Assembly: GCA_963835935.1 (NCBI GenBank)
Contig: CAWIHK010000002.1
Span: 372,001-436,000, forward strand
Origin: CAWIHK01 sp963835935
GTDB taxonomy: Bacteria; Bacteroidota; Ignavibacteria; UBA10030; CAVZMI01
Length of the DNA stretch: 64,000 nt
Reading direction: 5' to 3'
The position numbers were made by a program, and so were the translations under genes. Shown here in pieces: positions 26,329 to 36,155 of the stretch (position 1 is its first letter; every line of letters starts with the position of its first letter). A model generated the notes under the pieces. The model saw nothing but the letters and a program-made list of their open reading frames with translations. It was not told the origin of the DNA and ran no database searches.

Positions 26329-28905
26329 TTAATCCGATGAGTCGTCGCGTAAAGTATCCTCTGTAAGATCGATATGTGAATATAATTTTTTGATGCAATC
26401 CGGACAAATGCCATGCGAGAATTGAGCTTCTGAATGGCTTTGGATATACACTTCCAAATGGTCCCAATATCCCTTGTCGTTTCTTATTTTTTTGCAGCTT
26501 GAACAAATAGGAATCAAACCGCTTAGCGCCTTAATGTTGAGGAGAGCTTCTTGAATGCGAGCTTGCAATACTTTTTCTCTTTTGATATGTCGCCATATCC
26601 GCAAGCGAACAATTCCTATAATGAGGCCAACGAGCAAAATCAGCACGATCGCATAGAACCAATATGTTTGAGTAAAATATGGTTCTATGATAAATGAAAA
26701 ACTTGTTCCCTTTTCATTCCAAAGGCCGTCGTTGTTACATGCAATCACCCTAAATCTGTACTCTCCCGGTGAAAGATTCATATAATAAGCATCACGCCGA
26801 GTTTTGGCGTCCTGCCATTCATGTTCATATCCTTCAAGTTTATATTTGAACAACACCCGGTTCGGGATGAGATAACTTAACGCAGCATAATGAAATTCAA
26901 TTTTATCGGTCCCGGCAGGAAAATTTGCAGATTGACTTCCGGAAACAGGTTGCTGATCAACGAAAATATTTTCAATTACAACCGGCGGCTTTAATTCATT
27001 TTTCTTGATAGAATCAGGATCGATCATGACGGCCCCTTTTTTCGTACCAAACCAAATATGTCCGTCAGACGTTTTGTATCCTGAAGGCTGCCAATTGCCG
27101 AAGCACTCTCCTGTTTTCATACCATCAGCTATGAGAAAAACCTGAGTGTGAATTAATTTTACTCGTCCGTCTTCGTAATCGTCAAGTTCCTTCCGATGTA
27201 AACATCCGATGCCGCGCGGGCTGCTGAGCCAGATATCATCCATATCATCTTCAAGAACACAATAAATTTCATTGGTAAATAATCCGGCCTTTGTAGTCAA
27301 TGCTATAAATTTACCATTTTTATAATGTGTGAGTCCGCCTTGCGGTGAACTAATCCACAAATCTCCTTTTCGATCTTGATGGATGGAACTCGTCCAATTT
27401 CCCGCCAAACCATCCTCGGTTGTAAATGTTGAGTAATGTCCATTTTCTATTTTTGCCAGGCCGTCTGTTGTGCCGACCCAAAGTGTTCCATCCGGCTGTG
27501 TATATAGACAAGTAATATAGCGTTCTGCCGGGTACTGTTTACCGCCCTCCAGCAAAAAAGGCTTCAAGTTTCCGTTTATAAATCTCTTGAGCCCGATACT
27601 GTCGATGAACACTATAATGCTTTTATTATCCTGTGTGATTGCTGAAATCCATTTCTGCGGCAGGCCAGTCGTTTTATCATATTTTTTGATTTTATTATTC
27701 TTCAAGTTGAGAAGGAGCCCGTTCTGGCCAATCCACAAGCTGCTATCATGTGCGACGTACGCGGTACCAACCGGGCTTGTATACTTTGTGAATCTACCAT
27801 TTTTCAATCGTGTTATACTTTTGCCGGCGTTACTGAGAAAATAAATACTTCCATCCGGCGTCTGTGCGATGGTTGAGATGTAGTCATTCGCAAGTCCTTC
27901 TTTCATCGTAAATGCGGTCACGTTTACATCTTTGAATTGATCCAATCCTGCCGATGTACACGCCCACAGTCCTCCTTCTCGATCCTCTTCAAAAAATGAA
28001 ACATAATTATTCGAAAGGCCATCCAATTCCATGAATGTAGTCCATACACCTTCGTAAAAACGGTTAAGGCCATATCGAGTGCCTACCCAGATATTACCAT
28101 CCTTATCTTCATAAATAGCTCGGATACTTAAATTTGACAAACCATTTTTCATCGTGTAGTTTTGTAATTTTCCATCTTCCCGACGAGCCATACCACTTTC
28201 TGTTCCAATCCAGATTCGAGACTTTCGATCAACACAAATGCATGTCGTAATCTTGTCGGGCAGACCATCGGCAACAGTGATGCTTGAGCATAGCGACAGA
28301 TCGGCGTCTTTGAAAATTCTAACACCGTCATGTGTTCCAACCAAAATTTTTCCTTGTTTATCTTTAGTAATTGCGGTGATGTAAGATGGATTGATAGGTA
28401 CCTGTTTAAATCTTCCCGACTCGTAGATAAAAAGACCATAATCCGTTCCGACCCATAATCGCCCCGTGCGACTTTCACATAAGCGTTTAATTTCCATTTG
28501 CGGAAGTCCATCTTCTCTGCCATATAATATGATTCTTCCATTTATCAACCGGCGTAATCCGCCGAATGTCGTGCCTATCCAAAGGCTTCCGTCTTTCGTT
28601 TCACATAATGTTGAAATTTTTTCGTTTATCGAACTATCGCGAGTATCAGTCCTTACTTCCGTAAAACGCATGCCATCAAAATTGAATAATCCGGCAGATG
28701 TCCCGAACCAGAGGTGGCCATCGCGCGATTGAAGCGCGACATTAACAGCGCTAGCCGGGAAATCACTCTGCTGCAACCAAACACAATGCGTATATTGATC
28801 AATAGATTTGTGAGGATCTAAAGCAAATAGTAATGAAGTGAGCGGTGGCGTGCAGATGAGAATCAAGAAGATGAATCGTGTATATATTCGCAGAACAGAT
28901 ACCAT
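26329..28905 (-). CDS. Reg_prop/Y_Y_Y membrane sensor with four-cysteine module, array copy 6
   Basis: An 858-residue array member. Signal peptide FIFLILICTPPLTSLLFA is followed by LDPHKSIDQYTHCVWLQQSD. Blades include GNIWVGTRYGLNRFYEGVW and GGLWACTSAGLDQFKDV. The Y_Y_Y region has RDAYYMNLSPGEYRFRV, and the membrane helix is IVLILLVGLIIGIVRLRIW. The cysteine module (LIPICSSCKKIRNDKGYW, then FSHGICPDC) carries Gly and Asp where copies 1-5 have Ser and mostly Glu, placing it in a second subgroup with copies 7 and 8. The tail LTEDTLRDDSSD is acidic. It lies 78 bases after copy 7, with the 393-base spacer on its 3' side. Confidence 0.85.
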   Translation of the reverse strand: MVSVLRIYTRFIFLILICTPPLTSLLFALDPHKSIDQYTHCVWLQQSDFPASAVNVALQSRDGHLWFGTSAGLFNFDGMRFTEVRTDTRDSSINEKISTLCETKDGSLWIGTTFGGLRRLINGRIILYGREDGLPQMEIKRLCESRTGRLWVGTDYGLFIYESGRFKQVPINPSYITAITKDKQGKILVGTHDGVRIFKDADLSLCSSITVADGLPDKITTCICVDRKSRIWIGTESGMARREDGKLQNYTMKNGLSNLSIRAIYEDKDGNIWVGTRYGLNRFYEGVWTTFMELDGLSNNYVSFFEEDREGGLWACTSAGLDQFKDVNVTAFTMKEGLANDYISTIAQTPDGSIYFLSNAGKSITRLKNGRFTKYTSPVGTAYVAHDSSLWIGQNGLLLNLKNNKIKKYDKTTGLPQKWISAITQDNKSIIVFIDSIGLKRFINGNLKPFLLEGGKQYPAERYITCLYTQPDGTLWVGTTDGLAKIENGHYSTFTTEDGLAGNWTSSIHQDRKGDLWISSPQGGLTHYKNGKFIALTTKAGLFTNEIYCVLEDDMDDIWLSSPRGIGCLHRKELDDYEDGRVKLIHTQVFLIADGMKTGECFGNWQPSGYKTSDGHIWFGTKKGAVMIDPDSIKKNELKPPVVIENIFVDQQPVSGSQSANFPAGTDKIEFHYAALSYLIPNRVLFKYKLEGYEHEWQDAKTRRDAYYMNLSPGEYRFRVIACNNDGLWNEKGTSFSFIIEPYFTQTYWFYAIVLILLVGLIIGIVRLRIWRHIKREKVLQARIQEALLNIKALSGLIPICSSCKKIRNDKGYWDHLEVYIQSHSEAQFSHGICPDCIKKLYSHIDLTEDTLRDDSSD

Positions 28906-28983
28906 TTATTTGTATCTTAATAATCGGCATGAAGAAAAGCAAGCTTTTCTGGAAAGATTCTTTCGTGAAGAGAACATAATTTC

Positions 28984-31557
28984 TTACATATTATCCACCT
29001 CCGAGTCGAAATGAGTCATATGCATATCCGGATAAAGTTTTTTTGCACAATCCGGACAGATGCCATGCGAGAATTTCGCTTCCGAATGGCTCTGGATATA
29101 TCCTTCCAATTGATCCCAGTATCCTTTATCATCACGAATCTTCTTGCAACTCGCACAGATTGGAATTAATCCGCTTAACATTTTAATATTAGCGAGAGCT
29201 TCCTGAATACGAGACTGTAATTCCTCCTCCTTCTTTACATGCCGCCATAAACGGAATTTCACAAAACCGAAAATCAACCCGAACAATGCAATCACCGTCA
29301 ATACATAAAACCAATATGTCTGATAGAAATGCGGTTTCAAAGTGAAGGAAAAATTTGCTCCCTTTTCATTCCAGATTCCGTCGTTGTTACAAGCTATTAC
29401 ACGAAACTGGTATTCACCCGGCGGAAGATTCATATAATATGCTGCCCGGCGTGTTTTCGCATCAACCCATTCATGATCATATCCTTCAAGTTTGTATTTG
29501 AAAAACACTCGCTCCGGTACGAGATAACTTAACGCCGCATAATTAAATTCGAGTTTATCGGTTCCAGTAGCGAGAGTTGCAGATTGATTGACGGCTAACT
29601 GTTTCTGATCGGCAAAAACATTTTCAAACATAACAGGCGGCGGAAGTTCATTCTTCAATATCGCACCGGGATCAATCATAACGGCTCCTTTTTTAGTAGC
29701 AAACCAGATATGCCCGTCATACGTTTTCCATCCTGCAGGCTGCCATTCGCCAAAACATTCATCAGTCTTCATCCCGTCGACCATTAAAAAGACTTTTGGA
29801 TTAATGGAATTAATTCGGCCTTCGGCGAAATCATCAAGTTCTTGATTTTTCAAATAACCAATGCCGCGGGGACTGCTCAACCAAATTCCTCCAAGGTTGT
29901 CGGCCAATACACAGTAGATTTCGTTTGTAAACAATCCTGCCTTATTAGTATATGCAATAAATTTTCCATTCTTGTATCGTGAAATTCCTCCCTGAGGTGA
30001 ACTGAACCACAAACATCCATATCGATCTTCGTTGATTGAACTTGTCCAATTGCCTGCCAGACCGTCGCTCGTTGTAAAGCTTGTACTGCGGCCGTTTATT
30101 ATTCTGGTTAATCCACGAGTAGTACCGGACCAGAGAGTTCCATCTGTTTGTGTATATAAACAAACAACGAATTCATTATTGGGATATTGTCTACCATCTT
30201 CCATCAAATAAGGTTTCACTTTCCCATTGATGAATCTTCTGACGCCTAGACTATCGATATAAAGAATTAGACTCTTCTCATCTTCGGTGATTGCTGAAAT
30301 CCATTTTGCAGGAAGTCCGGTTGTTTTGTCATATTTTTTAATTTGATTGTTTTTCAATTTGAAGAGCAGCCCATATTGGCCGATCCACAAACCGCTGTCA
30401 CGGGAGACAAATGCTGTTCCGACTTGATTCCGGATTTTTGTAAATTTATTATTTTTCATTCGAGTGATGCTGATGTCGGAATTACTGAGGAAGTACATGC
30501 TTCCATCCGGAGTTTCAACAACACTTGAAACATAGTCGTTAGCAAGACCTTCTTTGGTTGTGAATGAAGTTACGTTCACATCCTTAAATTGATTCAATCC
30601 GGCTAAGGTGCAAACCCAGAGACTCCCTTCATGATCTTCTGCGAAGGATAAAACATAATTATTGGTAAGGCCATCAACATCGTTGTAGTTCATCCAGGTA
30701 CCATCATGAAAACGGTTAAGGCCATTCCGGGTTCCGATCCAGAGGCTACCATCTCGATCTTCATAAATTGAAGTGATATGAAAGTTCGACAATCCATTTT
30801 TAGTTGTGTAGGTGCGAACCAATCCGTTTTTCCAGCAAGCCAAACCGTCTTCTGTACCTATCCAAACATACGACTGTCGATCGACACAAACGGATGAGGT
30901 TATATTATTCGGCAAGCCATCAGCAGCGGTTATAATAGAGGACATTGATAGATCGGTATCATTGAAGACCCTCACTCCACTATGCGTCCCAACCCAAATC
31001 CTTCCTTGTGTATCCTCGGCAATACTCGTGATATAAGATGGGTTGATGGGTACTTGATGAAACTTTTCTTTATCGAGTACAAAAAGTCCGAAAGCCGTTC
31101 CAACCCAAAAACGTCCTGCATGACTTTCATACAATCGCTTTATTTCGATTTCAGCAAGACCGTCGTTAACGCCGTATCGGATAATTTTCCCATCCTTCAA
31201 ACGGCATAATCCATCATAAGTAGTACCAATCCAAAGACTCCCGTCTTTCGTCTCGCATAATGCTGTAATTTTTTCATTCACCAAGCTATCGTGCGGATAG
31301 GTGCTTACTTCAACAAAGTGTACACCATCGAAACGAAAAAGACCAGCCGATGTGCCAAGCCACAAGAAGCCGTCACGAGTTTGCATTGCAACGTTTACCG
31401 CATTCGCAGGTAAACCATTTTGCCGCAACCAAACGGCGTGTGTATATTGATTTATAGTTTTATGAGGATCTAATGCAAGCAGCAAAGCTGTGTTTGCCAA
31501 TGCATAGAGCAGAATTGAGAGGAAGCGGTATATATATATTCGCGGAATGGGTAGCAT
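28984..31557 (-). CDS. Reg_prop/Y_Y_Y membrane sensor with four-cysteine module, array copy 7
   Basis: An 857-residue array member, most like copy 6. The signal segment FLSILLYALANTALLLA precedes LDPHKTINQYTHAVWLRQNG. Its blades share the TKEGLANDYVSS and TLWSGTTRGLTRI segments with copy 6, but several putative ligand-facing loops differ. Y_Y_Y has RAAYYMNLPPGEYQFRV, the helix is VLTVIALFGLIFGFVKFRLW, and the module reads LIPICASCKKIRDDKGYW with FSHGICPDC. The C-terminus is acidic and short. No start ambiguity: the ATG at 31557 is the first Met of a clean signal peptide. Spacing to copy 8 is 95 bases. Confidence 0.86.
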   Translation of the reverse strand: MLPIPRIYIYRFLSILLYALANTALLLALDPHKTINQYTHAVWLRQNGLPANAVNVAMQTRDGFLWLGTSAGLFRFDGVHFVEVSTYPHDSLVNEKITALCETKDGSLWIGTTYDGLCRLKDGKIIRYGVNDGLAEIEIKRLYESHAGRFWVGTAFGLFVLDKEKFHQVPINPSYITSIAEDTQGRIWVGTHSGVRVFNDTDLSMSSIITAADGLPNNITSSVCVDRQSYVWIGTEDGLACWKNGLVRTYTTKNGLSNFHITSIYEDRDGSLWIGTRNGLNRFHDGTWMNYNDVDGLTNNYVLSFAEDHEGSLWVCTLAGLNQFKDVNVTSFTTKEGLANDYVSSVVETPDGSMYFLSNSDISITRMKNNKFTKIRNQVGTAFVSRDSGLWIGQYGLLFKLKNNQIKKYDKTTGLPAKWISAITEDEKSLILYIDSLGVRRFINGKVKPYLMEDGRQYPNNEFVVCLYTQTDGTLWSGTTRGLTRIINGRSTSFTTSDGLAGNWTSSINEDRYGCLWFSSPQGGISRYKNGKFIAYTNKAGLFTNEIYCVLADNLGGIWLSSPRGIGYLKNQELDDFAEGRINSINPKVFLMVDGMKTDECFGEWQPAGWKTYDGHIWFATKKGAVMIDPGAILKNELPPPVMFENVFADQKQLAVNQSATLATGTDKLEFNYAALSYLVPERVFFKYKLEGYDHEWVDAKTRRAAYYMNLPPGEYQFRVIACNNDGIWNEKGANFSFTLKPHFYQTYWFYVLTVIALFGLIFGFVKFRLWRHVKKEEELQSRIQEALANIKMLSGLIPICASCKKIRDDKGYWDQLEGYIQSHSEAKFSHGICPDCAKKLYPDMHMTHFDSEVDNM

Positions 31558-31652
31558 CTTTTTTGATCTTAATAATCTCTCTAATGAAAATCAATATCAT
31601 GACAGAAGATTTCTTTTTGTGAATAATATTTAACGTTGAAGGAAATCTTCTG

Positions 31653-34271
31653 CTAGAATCCTTCTTCCTGTGAATCTTGTTCAGGACTATTCATATGTGG
31701 ATACAGTATTTTCGCGCAATCCGGACATATTCCATGTGAAAATTTAGCTTCTGAATGACTTTGTATGTATTTCTCTAATTGGTCCCAGTAACCATTGTCG
31801 TTACGAATTTTCTTGCAGTTTGCACAAATCGGAATCAACCCGCTCAACATCTTGATATTTGCCAACTCTTCCTGGATTCGTTTCTGTAATGCTTCTTCCT
31901 TCTTCTCGTGTTGCCATAATCGAACCCGCATGAATCCAAAAATCATACCTCCTGTAATCACGATAATTAAACCATAGAACCAATTGGTCTGATAAAAATG
32001 CGGATTCAAAGTAAACGCAAAGCTCGCTCCAGTCTCATTCCACAAACCATCATTGTTGCATGCAATAACACTGAAACTGTAATCACCGGGCGGTAAGTTC
32101 GTGTAGTAAGCAACGCGTCGTGTGTTTGCATCAATCCACTCCCGGTCAAATCCTTCGAGTTTGTACTTGAATAAAACTTTTTCCGGAAGAAGGTAACTTA
32201 GCGCCGCATAATGAATCTCTAGTCTATGGCTTCCCGGTTGAAGATTGACAAACGGTTTTAATGGAATCGTGTGTTGATCTATTAAAAATTTTTCTATCAG
32301 CACTGGCGGAGGGAGTTCATTTTTTTTGAACGACTTCGGGTCGATCATCACTGCGCCCTTTTTCGTTGCAAACCAGATATGCCCGTCATGTGTTTTCCAA
32401 CCTACAGGCTGCCATCCGCCAAAACATTCGTCGGTCTTCATGCCGTCCGTAACCGTATAGACCTTCGAATGGATTTTAGTAATTTTATTTTCAGCGTAAT
32501 CGTCGAGTTCTTGAATACTGAGACATCCGATGCCTTGCGGGCTGCTTAACCAGAGATTTCCAATGTCATCGCTTAACACACAATAAAGTTCGTCGGTAAA
32601 CAAACCGATCTTCGTGTTGTACTTGGTAAACTTACCATTCCTGTAACGAGTAAGGCCCGATTGGGGTGATGTAATCCACAGATTGCCTCGTTGATCGTCA
32701 TAAATTGAATTCACCCATTTCCCGGCTAACCCGTCGGCGGTTGTATAAGTAGTACTTTCTCCATTCTCTATTTTCATCAGCCAATGTGTGGTTCCAATCC
32801 ATAATAAATTTTTACTTTCCTGATAAAAACAAACAACAAATTCTTTCGAAGAATAAGGCTCTCCGTTTTTTAAAAGGTAAGGCTTCAGCTTTCCGTTAAC
32901 AAATCTAAAAATGTTAATACCATCTTCATATATAATCAGACTTTCGTCGTCTTCGGTTATTGCAAATATCCACTTACCCGGCAGCCCGGTTGTAGTGTCG
33001 TATCGTGTAACCTGACCATTTTTCAGATGGAACAGCATTCCATTTTCGCCGATCCATAAACTTCCATCTCGCGAAAGACATGATGGACCGACAGGAAAAA
33101 AATATTTTTTAATTTTTTCATTTTTGATTTGTGTGATGCTTGATCCCTGGTTACTTAAGAAGTCCAAACTTCCGTCAGGCATCTCGATGACACTCGAAAC
33201 GTAATCGTTGTCCAGTCCGTCGTAAGTTGTGTATGTTGTGAGATTGGCATCTTTGAATTGATTCAACCCATAAGCTGTACACACCCAAAGACCGCCTTCA
33301 CGATCCTCTGTGAATGACAGAACATTATTATCCGTAAGTCCGTCCGAATCTTTATATGTTGTCCACTTGCCTTTATAGAAGCGGTTAAGTCCTTTTTGAG
33401 TTCCAACCCATAAATTGCCGTCCCGATCTTCGAAGATAGCATTGACGAGATTGCTCGCCAGGCCATCGGCGGTAGTGTATCTGGTAATAGTGCCGTTCTT
33501 CCAACGGGCTATACCGCCATTCGTGCCTATCCACACGTTCGCTTCCCGATCCATATAAATGAATTTAGTCACGTCATGGGGCAATCCATCTTTTGTCGTC
33601 AAACTAATGATTCGGGGCGACCGGACATTTTCGATGATGCGGACACCGGTGTGGCTGGTAATCCAAATTCTGCCCTGTGCATCTTCGGCAAGATGGGAGA
33701 TGTAATTCGGATGAAGAATAATAGGAATAAATTTTCCACCATCGTACATAAATACACCCATCGACGTAGCGACGTAAAAATGTCCGTCACGACTTTCAAA
33801 TAATTGCAATATTTGCGTCACTACCAATCCTTCAACACTAAATCCTTCTTCCTGACCGTAACTCGTTATGTTGCCATTTTTCAACCGCCTCAAACCGTTG
33901 TAGAGCGTGCCGATCCAAAGGCTGCTATCTTTTGTTTCGCACAAAGTTGAAATTGTTTCATGCGTTTCTCCTTCTTCACGATTGGTTATTACTTCATCAA
34001 AGTTCACACCGTCGAAACGGAATAATCCTGCCGACGTGCCGAACCACAAGAATCCGTCGTTGGATCGAAGAGCAACATTGACTGCATTCGCTGGAAGGCC
34101 GTTGCTCCGGGTCCAAATATTATGTCCGTATTGATTTATTGATTTATGAGGGTCTAAAGCAAAAAGTTCGGAAGCAAAACTGAATGCACAGATCAGAACG
34201 AAGAAAAAAGTCCAAGTATGTTTTTGCCAATTAGATGACGTGCGCATAAGAATCGATTTATAAAGTTTCAT
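31653..34271 (-). CDS. Reg_prop/Y_Y_Y membrane sensor with four-cysteine module, array copy 8
   Basis: The first array member after the GH9 gene. The open frame extends to a GTG at 34301, but ATG 34271 (MKLYKSILMRTSSNWQKHT) has AGAAGGAAAC about nine bases upstream and is chosen, giving 872 residues. The signal segment is long (WTFFFVLICAFSFASELFA). Blades include GNLWVGTQKGLNRFYKGKW, and an extra short insert GFSVEGLVVTQ lies in an early blade. Y_Y_Y has REWIDANTRRVAYYTNLPPG. The module is LIPICANCKKIRNDNGYW with FSHGICPDC. It is 57 bases downstream of the GH9 stop on the same strand, so enzyme and sensors may share a transcript. Confidence 0.85.
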   Translation of the reverse strand: MKLYKSILMRTSSNWQKHTWTFFFVLICAFSFASELFALDPHKSINQYGHNIWTRSNGLPANAVNVALRSNDGFLWFGTSAGLFRFDGVNFDEVITNREEGETHETISTLCETKDSSLWIGTLYNGLRRLKNGNITSYGQEEGFSVEGLVVTQILQLFESRDGHFYVATSMGVFMYDGGKFIPIILHPNYISHLAEDAQGRIWITSHTGVRIIENVRSPRIISLTTKDGLPHDVTKFIYMDREANVWIGTNGGIARWKNGTITRYTTADGLASNLVNAIFEDRDGNLWVGTQKGLNRFYKGKWTTYKDSDGLTDNNVLSFTEDREGGLWVCTAYGLNQFKDANLTTYTTYDGLDNDYVSSVIEMPDGSLDFLSNQGSSITQIKNEKIKKYFFPVGPSCLSRDGSLWIGENGMLFHLKNGQVTRYDTTTGLPGKWIFAITEDDESLIIYEDGINIFRFVNGKLKPYLLKNGEPYSSKEFVVCFYQESKNLLWIGTTHWLMKIENGESTTYTTADGLAGKWVNSIYDDQRGNLWITSPQSGLTRYRNGKFTKYNTKIGLFTDELYCVLSDDIGNLWLSSPQGIGCLSIQELDDYAENKITKIHSKVYTVTDGMKTDECFGGWQPVGWKTHDGHIWFATKKGAVMIDPKSFKKNELPPPVLIEKFLIDQHTIPLKPFVNLQPGSHRLEIHYAALSYLLPEKVLFKYKLEGFDREWIDANTRRVAYYTNLPPGDYSFSVIACNNDGLWNETGASFAFTLNPHFYQTNWFYGLIIVITGGMIFGFMRVRLWQHEKKEEALQKRIQEELANIKMLSGLIPICANCKKIRNDNGYWDQLEKYIQSHSEAKFSHGICPDCAKILYPHMNSPEQDSQEEGF

Positions 34272-34328
34272 GTTGAACGTTTCCTTCTGCCGAAAATTCA
34301 CTTGGCAGAAAAAAACTTTCTACGTTGT

Positions 34329-36155
34329 TTATTTTAACTTCGAAGCCGATAATCCGTCCGGCGATAAAAGCGATTCCAATCCAATACTAAGAAATACTAA
34401 TGGAGCATTCCAATTTATACAGATCTCGTTTGAAGCAAACGAGCGTTGATCGTCAAGATACGAAAGCGCCGGCAACGATGACTGATAGAAAGTCAAATGA
34501 TCCTCTTGTTTGGGATTAGGCCCTCCCACCAGCAAACCGGGCACCGGATCTTCAATTCCATCGGCTGCCAATATCCTGTGATGAAGTTTCATCGGAGGAT
34601 GCGATCCGAAACCGGTAACGAAACAATACGTTGTGCTATTACGCCCAAGCAAGTAATCGAGATTCGAGAGCGCCGCATTCAAATATGTGCTGTCATGCGT
34701 TAGTCGATATACAATAAGCAATTCCATTCCCTGGTTTGCGGCAATTGCATTGCTTCCCCATATAAAATCTTGCTTATCGACCCCCATAGCAACTTTATAC
34801 GCAGATGAACTCATCGATTTACAAAGTGTATTTGCTAACGTGACGAGCTTGGAAATAACCGCACTTGTATCAACTGAGCACGCAATAGATTCTCGATAAC
34901 GTGCGAGAGTGTACAACCCAAGCGTGCGAACAAAGCGCCAAGTTGGTATAGTGGCGTCTGATGATAAAAGCGGTTTTGCAATTGTCATAAAACTATCTTG
35001 TGCTGTCGTGACAAATAATTCCGACGCCGCCCATGCAAATTCATCCGATGCATCATTGTCGCGATAGTTGCCGGTTCTGATCGAAGGAGAAAATTTTGCA
35101 TTCATCTTGTCTTGATCGAAATAGATTGCCGGATGTTGTCGCGCCCATCGCCATGCTTTCAACGCGGCATGAAGGCATGAATCTGAAAATCCTGGAAGTT
35201 CAGCGGTAAACTTTGTTGTAATTCTCGAAGCTTGTGCAGCCACAGCTGCAAAATCCAAAGCTGCAGTAGTTGTTTTCAATACAACATATCGCGGAGAAGT
35301 TGCTTCATCGGGCATAATGAAACGATCAAAATTTTCATTCGTCAGTTTTGAGTAAACGCCGCCATCATTCGGATCCTGCATGGTCAGCATCCATCTGAAA
35401 TTCCAAAGCGCTTCGTTTATTATGTCCGGCACTCCATTGCCTCCGGCGGAGGGAATATTGGTTTGAAATTGATTGCAGAATTCCGGGAAATATTCGTACG
35501 CTGCAAATAAGGAATATGTCGAGATACCTGAGTTCACAATATATTTGTTGTAATCGGCAGCATCATACCATCCACCCGGCGAAGAAATTGTGCTGTTCTC
35601 CGGTCGTTGTAAACTTGCTGCGGAAGAATGGATGAGCACGCTCGTGTCCGGGTGTCCGGCGGCACGCGGCCACTTGCCTGCGTACCTCGGCAACAATGGC
35701 ATTGATGCACGCTGATAATAGAAAGCTTTTAAAACTCCTCTCGCTAACGATTCATGAACACGCGGTTTGATTTCGAATGGATATGATGTACCGATTCCAG
35801 GAACCGAAATTATATATTTACCCTCCCGTTTGAAACTGGAAAAATCGGCAAGGCTTACAGATTCTTCTGAGTACGACCACACACGCGGTTCGGTTAATAT
35901 TCCTTTGAAAACTGTGTCGGCGGAGGTGGTAGAGATAACATAAAAATCTTTTACACTTTCGGTACACACCACGGCAATTTTCGACATGGAAGGATAAAAT
36001 CCAATTTGATTTAACCGGATATCGCCCCTCGACAGGCTCGGGGCATCGCCCTTCGACAAGCTCAGGGCATCGCCTGATGTCTGCGCGAAACTGGAATGAA
36101 AAACCGGGATTATTATTATAAGAGAAAAGAGAAAAAATAATTTTCGTCGTCGCAT
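34329..36155 (-). CDS. Glycoside hydrolase family 9 enzyme (cellulase-type)
   Basis: A 608-residue secreted inverting glycosidase. A signal peptide (FFLFSLIIIIPVFHSSFAQ) is followed by an in-frame palindromic repeat insert at residues 28-43, then an immunoglobulin-like cellulase N-domain (DIRLNQIGFYPSMSKIAVV, about 45-130), then the alpha6/alpha6 barrel. GGWYDAADYNKY at 194-205 carries the GH9 catalytic base, probably Asp201. The His/Arg substrate motif is LGRNSTTYCFVTGFGSHPP, and NEICINWNAPLVFL carries the acid Glu577. All landmarks of the family are present. Typical substrates are beta-1,4-glucans or mixed glucans; there is no carbohydrate-binding module and no type IX tail. AAGGA precedes the ATG. 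It heads the sensor array. Confidence 0.88.
   Translation of the reverse strand: MRRRKLFFLFSLIIIIPVFHSSFAQTSGDALSLSKGDAPSLSRGDIRLNQIGFYPSMSKIAVVCTESVKDFYVISTTSADTVFKGILTEPRVWSYSEESVSLADFSSFKREGKYIISVPGIGTSYPFEIKPRVHESLARGVLKAFYYQRASMPLLPRYAGKWPRAAGHPDTSVLIHSSAASLQRPENSTISSPGGWYDAADYNKYIVNSGISTYSLFAAYEYFPEFCNQFQTNIPSAGGNGVPDIINEALWNFRWMLTMQDPNDGGVYSKLTNENFDRFIMPDEATSPRYVVLKTTTAALDFAAVAAQASRITTKFTAELPGFSDSCLHAALKAWRWARQHPAIYFDQDKMNAKFSPSIRTGNYRDNDASDEFAWAASELFVTTAQDSFMTIAKPLLSSDATIPTWRFVRTLGLYTLARYRESIACSVDTSAVISKLVTLANTLCKSMSSSAYKVAMGVDKQDFIWGSNAIAANQGMELLIVYRLTHDSTYLNAALSNLDYLLGRNSTTYCFVTGFGSHPPMKLHHRILAADGIEDPVPGLLVGGPNPKQEDHLTFYQSSLPALSYLDDQRSFASNEICINWNAPLVFLSIGLESLLSPDGLSASKLK
36021..36074. 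repeat. Two-and-a-quarter palindromic 24-bp repeats inside the GH9 coding region
   Basis: Two tandem 24-base units (36021-36044 and 36045-36068), plus six more bases, each centred on YTCGACARGCTCRG. They are in frame and add the octapeptides GDALSLSK and GDAPSLSR between the signal peptide and the first domain. On the other strand they read as PELVEG/PEPVEG, a repeat motif known from many bacterial genomes. Confidence 0.8.

Noticed and set aside
26130..26414. 94-residue minus-strand open frame overlapping the end of array copy 6
   Set aside because: Half of it is a shadow of the sensor gene in another frame; the remainder shows no family resemblance.
12107..34271. The repetitive sensor array as a possible CRISPR or large non-coding repeat
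   Set aside because: The repeats are long paralogous coding regions with conserved frames; there are no short spacer-separated repeats.
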